This document shows, piece after piece, positions 1 through 13,701 of a stretch of 64,000 bases of DNA. Origin of the DNA: Tritrichomonas musculus (lineage: Eukaryota > Parabasalia > Tritrichomonadida > Tritrichomonadidae); the NCBI GenBank assembly GCA_039105265.1, contig JAPFFF010000035.1, positions 310,001 through 374,000 on the forward strand, read 5' to 3'. The position numbers and the translations under genes were made by a program. Under the pieces are notes generated by a model. That model searched no databases. It was not told the origin of the DNA and saw only the letters and a list, made by a program, of their open reading frames with translations. Each line of letters begins with the position of its first letter. The stretch's first letter is position 1.

Positions 1-3000
1 CATTCCTGCGTTTTAATAAAGATTAACAAATATCACCATTATCATTATATGTTTATGCGTTTATATCTGGCACAAAGTGAGTCTTTCTTGAGATACTCGG
101 AACTCCATTTGATGTCGTGACGTCGTTATCACTCATTCCTGCGTTTTAATAAAGATTAACAAATATCATCATTATCATTATATGTTTATGCGTTTATATC
201 TGGCACAAAGTGAGTCTTTCTTGAGATACTCGGAACTCCATTTGATGTCGTGATGTCGTTATCACTCATTCCCGCGTTTTAATAAAGATTAACAAATATC
301 ATCATTATCATTATATGTTTATGCGTTTATATCTGGCACAAAGTGAGTCTTTCTTGAGATACTCGGAACTCCATTTGATGTCGTGATGTCGTTATCACTC
401 ATTCCTGCGTTTTAATAAAGATTAACAAATATCATCATTATCATTATATGTTTATGCGTTTATATCTGGCACAAAGTGAGTCTTTCTTGAGATACTCGGA
501 ACTCCATTTGATGTCGTGATGTCGTTATCACTCATTCCTGCGTTTTAATAAAGATTAACAAATATCATCATTATCATTATATGTTTATGCGTTTATATCT
601 GGCACAAAGTGAGTCTTTCTTGAGATACTAGGAACTCCATTTGATGTCGTGATGTCGTTATCACTCATTCCTGCGTTTTAATAAAGATTAACAAATATCA
701 TCATTATCATTATATGTTTATGCGTTTATATCTGGCACAAAGTGAGTCTTTCTTGAGATACTCGGAACTCCATTTGATGTCGTGATGTCGTTATCACTCA
801 TTCCTGCGTTTTAATAAAGATTAATAAATATTATCATTATCATTATATGTTTATGCGTTTATATCTGTTATAAAGTGAGTCTTTCTTGAGATACTCGGAA
901 CTCCATTTGATGTCGTGACGTCGTTATCACTCATTCCTGCGTTTTAATAAAGATTAACAAATATCATCATTATCATTATATGTTTATGCGTTTATATCTG
1001 GCACAAAGTGAGTCTTTCTTGAGATACTAGGAACTCCATTTGATGTCGTGATGTCGTTATCACTCATTCCTGCGTTTTAATAAAGATTAACAAATATCAT
1101 CATTATCATTATATGTTTATGCGTTTATATCTGGCACAAAGTGAGTCTTTCTTGAGATACTAGGAACTCCATTTGATGTCGTGATGTCGTTATCACTCAT
1201 TCCTGCGTTTTAATAAAGATTAATAAATATCACCATTATCATTATATGTTTATGCGTTTATATCTGGCACAAAGTGAGTCTTTCTTGAGATACTCGGAAC
1301 TCCATTTGATGTCGTGATGTCGTTATCACTCATTCCTGCGTTTTAATAAAGATTAATAAATATCACCATTATCATTATATGTTTATGCGTTTATATCTGT
1401 TATAAAGTGAGTCTTTCTTGAGATACTCGGAACTCCATTTGATGTCGTGACGTCGTTATCACTCATTCCTGCGTTTTAATAAAGATTAACAAATATCATC
1501 ATTATCATTATATGTTTATGCGTTTATATCTGTTATAAAGTGAGTCTTTCTTGAGATACTCGGAACTCCATTTGATGTCGTGATGTCGTTATCACTCATT
1601 CCTGCGTTTTAATAAAGATTAACAAATATCATCATTATCATTATATGTTTATGCGTTTATATCTGTTATAAAGTGAGTCTTTCTTGAGATACTCGGAACT
1701 CCATTTGATGTCGTGACGTCGTTATCACTCATTCCTGCGTTTTAATAAAGATTAACAAATATCATCATTATCATTATATGTTTATGCGTTTATATCTGGC
1801 ACAAAGTGAGTCTTTCTTGAGATACTCGGAACTCCATTTGATGTCGTGATGTCGTTATCACTCATTCCTGCGTTTTAATAAAGATTAACAAATATCATCA
1901 TTATCATTATATGTTTATGCGTTTATATCTGGCACAAAGTGAGTCTTTCTTGAGATACTCGGAACTCCATTTGATGTCGTGATGTCGTTATCACTCATTC
2001 CTGCGTTTTAATAAAGATTAATAAATATCATCATTATAAGCATATGTTTATGCGTTTATATCTGTTATAAAGTGAGTCTTTCTTGAGATACTCGGAACTC
2101 CATTTGATGTCGTGACGTCGTTATCACTCATTCCTGCGTTTTAATAAAGATTAACAAATATCATCATTATCATTATATGTTTATGCGTTTATATCTGTTA
2201 TAAAGTGAGTCTTTCTTGAGATACTCGGAACTCCATTTGATGTCGTGATGTCGTTATCACTCATTCCTGCGTTTTAATAAAGATTAACAAATATCATCAT
2301 TATCATTATATGTTTATGCGTTTATATCTGGCACAAAGTGAGTCTTTCTTGAGATACTCGGAACTCCATTTGATGTCGTGACGTCGTTATCACTCATTCC
2401 TGCGTTTTAATAAAGATTAACAAATATCATCATTATAAGCATATGTTTATGCGTTTATATCTGGCACAAAGTGAGTCTTTCTTGAGATACTAGGAACTCC
2501 ATTTGATGTCGTGATGTCGTTATCACTCATTCCTGCGTTTTAATAAAGATTAACAAATATCATCATTATAAGCATATGTTTATGCGTTTATATCTGGCAC
2601 AAAGTGAGTCTTTCTTGAGATACTCGGAACTCCATTTGATGTCGTGATGTCGTTATCACTCATTCCTGCGTTTTAATAAAGATTAATAAATATTATCATT
2701 ATCATTATATGTTTATGCGTTTTATCTGTTATAAAGTGAGTCTTTCTTGAGATACTAGGAACTCCATTTGATGTCGTGATGTCGTTATCACTCATTCCTG
2801 CGTTTTAATAAAGATTAACAAATATCATCATTATAAGCATATGTTTATGCGTTTATATCTGGCACAAAGTGAGTCTTTCTTGAGATACTAGGAACTCCAT
2901 TTGATGTCGTGATGTCGTTATCACTCATTCCTGCGTTTTAATAAAGATTAACAAATATCATCATTATCATTATATGTTTATGCGTTTATATCTGGCACAA

Positions 3001-6000
3001 AGTGAGTCTTTCTTGAGATACTCGGAACTCCATTTGATGTCGTGATGTCGTTATCACTCATTCCTGCGTTTTAATAAAGATTAATAAATATTATCATTAT
3101 CATTATATGTTTATGCGTTTTATCTGTTATAAAGTGAGTCTTTCTTGAGATACTCGGAATTCCATTTGATGTCGTGACGTCGTTATCACTCATTCCTGCG
3201 TTTTAATAAAGATTAACAAATATCATCATTATCATTATATGTTTATGCGTTTATATCTGGCACAAAGTGAGTCTTTCTTGAGATACTCGGAACTCCATTT
3301 GATGTCGTGACGTCGTTATCACTCATTCCTGCGTTTTAATAAAGATTAATAAATATCATCATTATCATTATATGTTTATGCGTTTATATCTGGCACAAAG
3401 TGAGTCTTTCTTGAGATACTCGGAACTCCATTTGATGTCGTGATGTCGTTATCACTCATTCCTGCGTTTTAATAAAGATTAACAAATATCATCATTATCA
3501 TTATATGTTTATGCGTTTATATCTGGCACAAAGTGAGTCTTTCTTGAGATACTCGGAACTCCATTTGATGTCGTGACGTCGTTATCACTCATTCCTGCGT
3601 TTTAATAAAGATTAACAAATATCATCATTATCATTATATGTTTATGCGTTTATATCTGGCACAAAGTGAGTCTTTCTTGAGATACTCGGAACTCCATTTG
3701 ATGTCGTGATGTCGTTATCACTCATTCCTGCGTTTTAATAAAGATTAACAAATATCATCATTATCATTATATGTTTATGCGTTTATATCTGTTATAAAGT
3801 GAGTCTTTCTTGAGATACTCGGAACTCCATTTGATGTCGTGATGTCGTTATCACTCATTCCTGCGTTTTAATAAAGATTAACAAATATCATCATTATCAT
3901 TATATGTTTATGCGTTTATATCTGGCACAAAGTGAGTCTTTCTTGAGATACTAGGAACTCCATTTGATGTCGTGATGTCGTTATCACTCATTCCTGCGTT
4001 TTAATAAAGATTAACAAATATCATCATTATAAGCATATGTTTATGCGTTTATATCTGTTATAAAGTGAGTCTTTCTTGAGATACTCGGAACTCCATTTGA
4101 TGTCGTGACGTCGTTATCACTCATTCCTGCGTTTTAATAAAGATTAACAAATATCATCATTATCATTATATGTTTATGCGTTTATATCTGGCACAAAGTG
4201 AGTCTTTCTTGAGATACTCGGAACTCCATTTGATGTCGTGACGTCGTTATCACTCATTCCTGCGTTTTAATAAAGATTAACAAATATCATCATTATCATT
4301 ATATGTTTATGCGTTTATATCTGGCACAAAGTGAGTCTTTCTTGAGATACTAGGAACTCCATTTGATGTCGTGATGTCGTTATCACTCATTCCTGCGTTT
4401 TAATAAAGATTAATAAATATCATCATTATCATTATATGTTTATGCGTTTATATCTGGCACAAAGTGAGTCTTTCTTGAGATACTCGGAACTCCATTTGAT
4501 GTCGTGACGTCGTTATCACTCATTCCTGCGTTTTAATAAAGATTAACAAATATCATCATTATCATTATATGTTTATGCGTTTATATCTGGCACAAAGTGA
4601 GTCTTTCTTGAGATACTCGGAACTCCATTTGATGTCGTGACGTCGTTATCACTCATTCCTGCGTTTTAATAAAGATTAATAAATATCATCATTATCATTA
4701 TATGTTTATGCGTTTATATCTGGCACAAAGTGAGTCTTTCTTGAGATACTAGGAACTCCATTTGATGTCGTGACGTCGTTATCACTCATTCCTGCGTTTT
4801 AATAAAGATTAACAAATATCATCATTATAAGCATATGTTTATGCGTTTATATCTGGCACAAAGTGAGTCTTTCTTGAGATACTCGGAACTCCATTTGATG
4901 TCGTGATGTCGTTATCACTCATTCCTGCGTTTTAATAAAGATTAACAAATATCATCATTATAAGCATATGTTTATGCGTTTATATCTGTTATAAAGTGAG
5001 TCTTTCTTGAGATACTCGGAACTCCATTTGATGTCGTGATGTCGTTATCACTCATTCCTGCGTTTTAATAAAGATTAACAAATATCATCATTATCATTAT
5101 ATGTTTATGCGTTTATATCTGGCACAAAGTGAGTCTTTCTTGAGATACTCGGAACTCCATTTGATGTCGTGACGTCGTTATCACTCATTCCTGCGTTTTA
5201 ATAAAGATTAATAAATATCATCATTATCATTATATGTTTATGCGTTTATATCTGGCACAAAGTGAGTCTTTCTTGAGATACTCGGAACTCCATTTGATGT
5301 CGTGATGTCGTTATCACTCATTCCTGCGTTTTAATAAAGATTAATAAATATCATCATTATCATTATATGTTTATGCGTTTATATCTGGCACAAAGTGAGT
5401 CTTTCTTGAGATACTCGGAACTCCATTTGATGTCGTGACGTCGTTATCACTCATTCCTGCGTTTTAATAAAGATTAACAAATATCATCATTATCATTATA
5501 TGTTTATGCGTTTATATCTGGCACAAAGTGAGTCTTTCTTGAGATACTCGGAATTCCATTTGATGTCGTGACGTCGTTATCACTCATTCCTGCGTTTTAA
5601 TAAAGATTAACAAATATCATCATTATCATTATATGTTTATGCGTTTATATCTGGCACAAAGTGAGTCTTTCTTGAGATACTCGGAACTCCATTTGATGTC
5701 GTGACGTCGTTATCACTCATTCCTGCGTTTTAATAAAGATTAATAAATATCATCATTATCATTATATGTTTATGCGTTTATATCTGGCACAAAGTGAGTC
5801 TTTCTTGAGATACTCGGAACTCCATTTGATGTCGTGATGTCGTTATCACTCATTCCTGCGTTTTAATAAAGATTAACAAATATCATCATTATAAGCATAT
5901 GTTTATGCGTTTATATCTGTTATAAAGTGAGTCTTTCTTGAGATACTCGGAACTCCATTTGATGTCGTGATGTCGTTATCACTCATTCCTGCGTTTTAAT

Positions 6001-9000
6001 AAAGATTAACAAATATCATCATTATCATTATATGTTTATGCGTTTATATCTGGCACAAAGTGAGTCTTTCTTGAGATACTCGGAACTCCATTTGATGTCG
6101 TGACGTCGTTATCACTCATTCCTGCGTTTTAATAAAGATTAACAAATATCATCATTATAAGCATATGTTTATGCGTTTATATCTGTTATAAAGTGAGTCT
6201 TTCTTGAGATACTCGGAACTCCATTTGATGTCGTGACGTCGTTATCACTCATTCCTGCGTTTTAATAAAGATTAATAAATATCATCATTATCATTATATG
6301 TTTATGCGTTTATATCTGGCACAAAGTGAGTCTTTCTTGAGATACTCGGAACTCCATTTGATGTCGTGACGTCGTTATCACTCATTCCTGCGTTTTAATA
6401 AAGATTAACAAATATCATCATTATCATTATATGTTTATGCGTTTATATCTGGCACAAAGTGAGTCTTTCTTGAGATACTCGGAACTCCATTTGATGTCGT
6501 GATGTCGTTATCACTCATTCCTGCGTTTTAATAAAGATTAACAAATATCATCATTATCATTATATGTTTATGCGTTTATATCTGGCACAAAGTGAGTCTT
6601 TCTTGAGATACTCGGAACTCCATTTGATGTCGTGACGTCGTTATCACTCATTCCTGCGTTTTAATAAAGATTAACAAATATCATCATTATAAGCATATGT
6701 TTATGCGTTTATATCTGGCACAAAGTGAGTCTTTCTTGAGATACTCGGAACTCCATTTGATGTCGTGACGTCGTTATCACTCATTCCTGCGTTTTAATAA
6801 AGATTAACAAATATCATCATTATCATTATATGTTTATGCGTTTATATCTGGCACAAAGTGAGTCTTTCTTGAGATACTAGGAACTCCATTTGATGTCGTG
6901 ATGTCGTTATCACTCATTCCTGCGTTTTAATAAAGATTAATAAATATCATCATTATCATTATATGTTTATGCGTTTATATCTGGCACAAAGTGAGTCTTT
7001 CTTGAGATACTCGGAACTCCATTTGATGTCGTGATGTCGTTATCACTCATTCCTGCGTTTTAATAAAGATTAATAAATATCATCATTATCATTATATGTT
7101 TATGCGTTTATATCTGGCACAAAGTGAGTCTTTCTTGAGATACTCGGAACTCCATTTGATGTCGTGACGTCGTTATCACTCATTCCTGCGTTTTAATAAA
7201 GATTAACAAATATCATCATTATCATTATATGTTTATGCGTTTATATCTGGCACAAAGTGAGTCTTTCTTGAGATACTCGGAATTCCATTTGATGTCGTGA
7301 CGTCGTTATCACTCATTCCTGCGTTTTAATAAAGATTAACAAATATCATCATTATCATTATATGTTTATGCGTTTATATCTGGCACAAAGTGAGTCTTTC
7401 TTGAGATACTCGGAACTCCATTTGATGTCGTGACGTCGTTATCACTCATTCCTGCGTTTTAATAAAGATTAATAAATATCATCATTATCATTATATGTTT
7501 ATGCGTTTATATCTGGCACAAAGTGAGTCTTTCTTGAGATACTCGGAACTCCATTTGATGTCGTGATGTCGTTATCACTCATTCCTGCGTTTTAATAAAG
7601 ATTAACAAATATCATCATTATAAGCATATGTTTATGCGTTTATATCTGTTATAAAGTGAGTCTTTCTTGAGATACTCGGAACTCCATTTGATGTCGTGAT
7701 GTCGTTATCACTCATTCCTGCGTTTTAATAAAGATTAACAAATATCATCATTATCATTATATGTTTATGCGTTTATATCTGGCACAAAGTGAGTCTTTCT
7801 TGAGATACTCGGAACTCCATTTGATGTCGTGACGTCGTTATCACTCATTCCTGCGTTTTAATAAAGATTAACAAATATCATCATTATAAGCATATGTTTA
7901 TGCGTTTATATCTGTTATAAAGTGAGTCTTTCTTGAGATACTCGGAACTCCATTTGATGTCGTGACGTCGTTATCACTCATTCCTGCGTTTTAATAAAGA
8001 TTAATAAATATCATCATTATCATTATATGTTTATGCGTTTATATCTGGCACAAAGTGAGTCTTTCTTGAGATACTCGGAACTCCATTTGATGTCGTGACG
8101 TCGTTATCACTCATTCCTGCGTTTTAATAAAGATTAACAAATATCATCATTATCATTATATGTTTATGCGTTTATATCTGGCACAAAGTGAGTCTTTCTT
8201 GAGATACTCGGAACTCCATTTGATGTCGTGATGTCGTTATCACTCATTCCTGCGTTTTAATAAAGATTAACAAATATCATCATTATCATTATATGTTTAT
8301 GCGTTTATATCTGGCACAAAGTGAGTCTTTCTTGAGATACTCGGAACTCCATTTGATGTCGTGACGTCGTTATCACTCATTCCTGCGTTTTAATAAAGAT
8401 TAACAAATATCATCATTATAAGCATATGTTTATGCGTTTATATCTGGCACAAAGTGAGTCTTTCTTGAGATACTCGGAACTCCATTTGATGTCGTGATGT
8501 CGTTATCACTCATTCCTGCGTTTTAATAAAGATTAACAAATATCATCATTATAAGCATATGTTTATGCGTTTATATCTGTTATAAAGTGAGTCTTTCTTG
8601 AGATACTCGGAACTCCATTTGATGTCGTGATGTCGTTATCACTCATTCCTGCGTTTTAATAAAGATTAACAAATATCATCATTATCATTATATGTTTATG
8701 CGTTTATATCTGGCACAAAGTGAGTCTTTCTTGAGATACTCGGAACTCCATTTGATGTCGTGACGTCGTTATCACTCATTCCTGCGTTTTAATAAAGATT
8801 AACAAATATCATCATTATAAGCATATGTTTATGCGTTTATATCTGTTATAAAGTGAGTCTTTCTTGAGATACTCGGAACTCCATTTGATGTCGTGACGTC
8901 GTTATCACTCATTCCTGCGTTTTAATAAAGATTAATAAATATCATCATTATCATTATATGTTTATGCGTTTATATCTGGCACAAAGTGAGTCTTTCTTGA

Positions 9001-12000
9001 GATACTCGGAACTCCATTTGATGTCGTGACGTCGTTATCACTCATTCCTGCGTTTTAATAAAGATTAACAAATATCATCATTATCATTATATGTTTATGC
9101 GTTTATATCTGGCACAAAGTGAGTCTTTCTTGAGATACTCGGAACTCCATTTGATGTCGTGATGTCGTTATCACTCATTCCTGCGTTTTAATAAAGATTA
9201 ACAAATATCATCATTATCATTATATGTTTATGCGTTTATATCTGTTATAAAGTGAGTCTTTCTTGAGATACTCGGAACTCCATTTGATGTCGTGATGTCG
9301 TTATCACTCATTCCTGCGTTTTAATAAAGATTAATAAATATCATCATTATCATTATATGTTTATGCGTTTATATCTGGCACAAAGTGAGTCTTTCTTGAG
9401 ATACTCGGAACTCCATTTGATGTCGTGATGTCGTTATCACTCATTCCTGCGTTTTAATAAAGATTAATAAATATCATCATTATCATTATATGTTTATGCG
9501 TTTATATCTGGCACAAAGTGAGTCTTTCTTGAGATACTCGGAACTCCATTTGATGTCGTGACGTCGTTATCACTCATTCCTGCGTTTTAATAAAGATTAA
9601 CAAATATCATCATTATCATTATATGTTTATGCGTTTATATCTGGCACAAAGTGAGTCTTTCTTGAGATACTCGGAACTCCATTTGATGTCGTGATGTCGT
9701 TATCACTCATTCCTGCGTTTTAATAAAGATTAACAAATATCATCATTATCATTATATGTTTATGCGTTTATATCTGGCACAAAGTGAGTCTTTCTTGAGA
9801 TACTCGGAACTCCATTTGATGTCGTGACGTCGTTATCACTCATTCCTGCGTTTTAATAAAGATTAACAAATATCATCATTATAAGCATATGTTTATGCGT
9901 TTATATCTGTTATAAAGTGAGTCTTTCTTGAGATACTCGGAACTCCATTTGATGTCGTGACGTCGTTATCACTCATTCCTGCGTTTTAATAAAGATTAAT
10001 AAATATCATCATTATCATTATATGTTTATGCGTTTATATCTGGCACAAAGTGAGTCTTTCTTGAGATACTCGGAACTCCATTTGATGTCGTGACGTCGTT
10101 ATCACTCATTCCTGCGTTTTAATAAAGATTAACAAATATCATCATTATCATTATATGTTTATGCGTTTATATCTGGCACAAAGTGAGTCTTTCTTGAGAT
10201 ACTCGGAACTCCATTTGATGTCGTGATGTCGTTATCACTCATTCCTGCGTTTTAATAAAGATTAACAAATATCATCATTATCATTATATGTTTATGCGTT
10301 TATATCTGGCACAAAGTGAGTCTTTCTTGAGATACTCGGAACTCCATTTGATGTCGTGACGTCGTTATCACTCATTCCTGCGTTTTAATAAAGATTAACA
10401 AATATCATCATTATAAGCATATGTTTATGCGTTTATATCTGGCACAAAGTGAGTCTTTCTTGAGATACTCGGAACTCCATTTGATGTCGTGATGTCGTTA
10501 TCACTCATTCCTGCGTTTTAATAAAGATTAACAAATATCATCATTATAAGCATATGTTTATGCGTTTATATCTGTTATAAAGTGAGTCTTTCTTGAGATA
10601 CTCGGAACTCCATTTGATGTCGTGATGTCGTTATCACTCATTCCTGCGTTTTAATAAAGATTAACAAATATCATCATTATCATTATATGTTTATGCGTTT
10701 ATATCTGGCACAAAGTGAGTCTTTCTTGAGATACTCGGAACTCCATTTGATGTCGTGATGTCGTTATCACTCATTCCTGCGTTTTAATAAAGATTAACAA
10801 ATATCATCATTATCATTATATGTTTATGCGTTTATATCTGTTATAAAGTGAGTCTTTCTTGAGATACTCGGAACTCCATTTGATGTCGTGATGTCGTTAT
10901 CACTCATTCCTGCGTTTTAATAAAGATTAATAAATATCATCATTATCATTATATGTTTATGCGTTTATATCTGGCACAAAGTGAGTCTTTCTTGAGATAC
11001 TAGGAACTCCATTTGATGTCGTGATGTCGTTATCACTCATTCCTGCGTTTTAATAAAGATTAATAAATATCATCATTATCATTATATGTTTATGCGTTTA
11101 TATCTGGCACAAAGTGAGTCTTTCTTGAGATACTCGGAACTCCATTTGATGTCGTGACGTCGTTATCACTCATTCCTGCGTTTTAATAAAGATTAACAAA
11201 TATCATCATTATCATTATATGTTTATGCGTTTATATCTGGCACAAAGTGAGTCTTTCTTGAGATACTCGGAACTCCATTTGATGTCGTGATGTCGTTATC
11301 ACTCATTCCTGCGTTTTAATAAAGATTAACAAATATCATCATTATAAGCATATGTTTATGCGTTTATATCTGTTATAAAGTGAGTCTTTCTTGAGATACT
11401 AGGAACTCCATTTGATGTCGTGACGTCGTTATCACTCATTCCTGCGTTTTAATAAAGATTAACAAATATCATCATTATCATTATATGTTTATGCGTTTAT
11501 ATCTGGCACAAAGTGAGTCTTTCTTGAGATACTCGGAACTCCATTTGATGTCGTGATGTCGTTATCACTCATTCCTGCGTTTTAATAAAGATTAATAAAT
11601 ATCATCATTATCATTATATGTTTATGCGTTTATATCTGGCACAAAGTGAGTCTTTCTTGAGATACTCGGAACTCCATTTGATGTCGTGATGTCGTTATCA
11701 CTCATTCCTGCGTTTTAATAAAGATTAACAAATATCATCATTATCATTATATGTTTATGCGTTTATATCTGTTATAAAGTGAGTCTTTCTTGAGATACTC
11801 GGAACTCCATTTGATGTCGTGATGTCGTTATCACTCATTCCTGCGTTTTAATAAAGATTAACAAATATCATCATTATAAGCATATGTTTATGCGTTTATA
11901 TCTGGCACAAAGTGAGTCTTTCTTGAGATACTAGGAACTCCATTTGATGTCGTGATGTCGTTATCACTCATTCCTGCGTTTTAATAAAGATTAATAAATA

Positions 12001-12831
12001 TCATCATTATCATTATATGTTTATGCGTTTATATCTGGCACAAAGTGAGTCTTTCTTGAGATACTAGGAACTCCATTTGATGTCGTGATGTCGTTATCAC
12101 TCATTCCTGCGTTTTAATAAAGATTAATAAATATCATCATTATCATTATATGTTTATGCGTTTATATCTGGCACAAAGTGAGTCTTTCTTGAGATACTAG
12201 GAACTCCATTTGATGTCGTGATGTCGTTATCACTCATTCCTGCGTTTTAATAAAGATTAATAAATATCATCATTATCATTATATGTTTATGCGTTTATAT
12301 CTGTTATAAAGTGAGTCTTTCTTGAGATACTCGGAACTCCATTTGATGCCGTGACGTCGTTATCACTCATTCCTGCGTTTTAATAAAGATTAACAAATAT
12401 CATCATTATAAGCATATGTTTATGCGTTTATATCTGTTATAAAGTGAGTCTTTCTTGAGATACTCGGAACTCCATTTGATGTCGTGATGTCGTTATCACT
12501 CATTCCTGCGTTTTAATAAAGATTAACAAATATCATCATTATCATTATATGTTTATGCGTTTATATCTGGCACAAAGTGAGTCTTTCTTGAGATACTCGG
12601 AACTCCATTTGATGTCGTGATGTCGTTATCACTCATTCCTGCGTTTTAATAAAGATTAATAAATATCATCATTATCATTATATGTTTATGCGTTTATATC
12701 TGGCACAAAGTGAGTCTTTCTTGAGATACTAGGAACTCCATTTGATGTCGTGATGTCGTTATCACTCATTCCTGCGTTTTAATAAAGATTAACAAATATC
12801 ATCATTATAAGCATATGTTTATGCGTTTATA
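1..12831. repeat. 133-bp satellite array, 96 full copies plus a partial one
   Basis: Head-to-tail copies of one unit fill this span. Taking CATTCCTGCG as the unit start, starts fall at 1, 134, 267 and so on to 12767. The period is 133 bp, except for two 132-bp copies (starting 2661 and 3059) that lack one base in the TTTATATCTG stretch; 96 x 133 - 2 = 12766 fits exactly. The last copy breaks off in TTTATA near 12831. Variation is confined mainly to a few two-state sites: AACAAA/AATAAA, TTATCATTATATG/TTATAAGCATATG, GGCACAAAG/GTTATAAAG, CTCGG/CTAGG and GACGTC/GATGTC, with rare GGAATTCC. No copy is open in any frame for a long ORF. The array continues beyond the left edge, so its true size is unknown. 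A centromeric, subtelomeric or plain heterochromatic role is possible but not shown. Confidence 0.98.
5186..8377. repeat. Higher-order duplication inside the satellite: two 11-unit blocks
   Basis: I scored each satellite copy at five two-state sites. Copies 40-50 (5186-6648) and copies 53-63 (6915-8377) have the same state at every scored site in the same order, including the rare GGAATTCC variant at about 5550 and again at about 7280. The offset is 1729 bp, exactly 13 units. Copies 51-52 between them break the pattern, as do copies 39 and 64. A shorter series, copies 60-65, recurs as copies 75-80, 15 units further on (from 9841). This is the signature of unequal exchange or segmental copying within the array. 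Confidence 0.85.
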
Positions 12832-12845
12832 ATAGTTCTGATGAA

Positions 12846-12914
12846 AGGCGAGAATCCTAGGTTGGTGTAGGCGAGAATCCTTGGATGATGTAGGCGAGAA
12901 TCCTTGGTTGCTGT
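12846..12914. repeat. 23-bp tandem repeat, three copies
   Basis: Copies begin at 12846, 12869 and 12892. Each starts AGGCGAGAATCC followed by TAGG or TTGG and ends in TGT. They sit directly beside the satellite's right end but are unrelated to it in sequence. Confidence 0.9.
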
Positions 12915-13189
12915 TGTTAAAAATCGTTAAATACGTAATTTTAGTTGCCGACTATTGGTATCTTTAACTTATAATGCTCTATATCATTGCCTGTTAATGC
13001 TGCAAATCGTTTGCTGATACCTGTGATGAATCGTTGTTTGCTAAAGATGCTTTGACTATGCAAGATATATATAAAACTTATGGCGCTCTTTTGGTTTTAT
13101 TTAAGTATCACTTTTTGAATACCTTAACGATACAACTTTTTGAATAGAATGAACTTTGACCTTATTGATCGTTTTCTTCAGAATTTTAT

Positions 13190-13245
13190 TTCCAACTTTT
13201 TGAGATGTTTACGAAAGTGTAAACTATTCAAAAAAAAGTTGGGGG
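13190..13245. repeat. Imperfect hairpin
   Basis: CCAACTTTTTGAGATGTTTAC is answered, after a six-base loop, by GTAAACTATTCAAAAAAAAGTTGG in reverse complement with a few mismatches and a small length difference. It ends immediately before the inverted-repeat element at 13249. Confidence 0.6.
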
Positions 13246-13248
13246 ATT

Positions 13249-13550
13249 TATAACGTTTGTTATTTAATTCCAGGATGTTTATTTTATTCCAGGATAACCG
13301 TTTAAGATGGTTTAATATTTAACCATGTCGATTATCAACCAAAATATAATTCAAAAATTGAATTAAAAACGATCAATCATCCTGGGATTATAATTGAGAA
13401 GGAAAAATTTGAATAAAAAAGGTAAGGAAAAAATCATAAATTTTTTAAAAAAATACAAACTTTTTATATGAGCTTATTGAAATTTTATTATTAAAAAACG
13501 GTTATCCTGGAATAAAATTAAAATCCTTGAAAAAAATTATAAACGTTATA
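13249..13550. mobile_element. MITE-like element, about 302 bp, with about 55-bp inverted ends
   Basis: The left end reads TATAACGTTTGTTATTTAA, then TTTTATTCCAGGATAACCG; the right end gives the same in reverse complement (CGGTTATCCTGGAATAAAA, ending AAACGTTATA). The arms differ by several indels. No ORF lies between them. About 85 bp of the right-hand arm and its inner flank recurs at 59339-59424, so the sequence is a dispersed family. I infer a non-autonomous DNA transposon; the superfamily cannot be told from the sequence. Confidence 0.65.
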
Positions 13551-13556
13551 GAGTAG

Positions 13557-13701
13557 CCCTTCGGCGGTTTTGTAAAATACGGCTATTTGGTCGTTCATTG
13601 AATAGTTTATTTTACAAAATTTCTACGGCACACGGCAAAAGTGCAACTTTTTGAATACTTTACATAAAAAAATCTTCAATTACGGCATACGGCCGAAAGG
13701 G
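13557..13701. repeat. Fold-back sequence with two nested stems
   Basis: CCCTTCGGC at 13557 pairs with GCCGAAAGGG at 13692 (one extra base). Inside it, TTTTGTAAAATA at 13568-13579 has a perfect 12-bp reverse complement at 13608-13619. The stretch is locally GC-richer than its surroundings (CGGCACACGGC, TACGGCATACGGC). Confidence 0.6.

Noticed and set aside
1-12831. Repeats with regular spacing suggesting a CRISPR array
   Set aside because: The whole 133-bp unit repeats with no unique spacers, and the sequence is eukaryotic. It is a satellite.
12832-12914. Telomere or subtelomeric repeat next to the satellite
   Set aside because: The 23-bp unit occurs only three times and has no telomere-like short G-rich periodicity.
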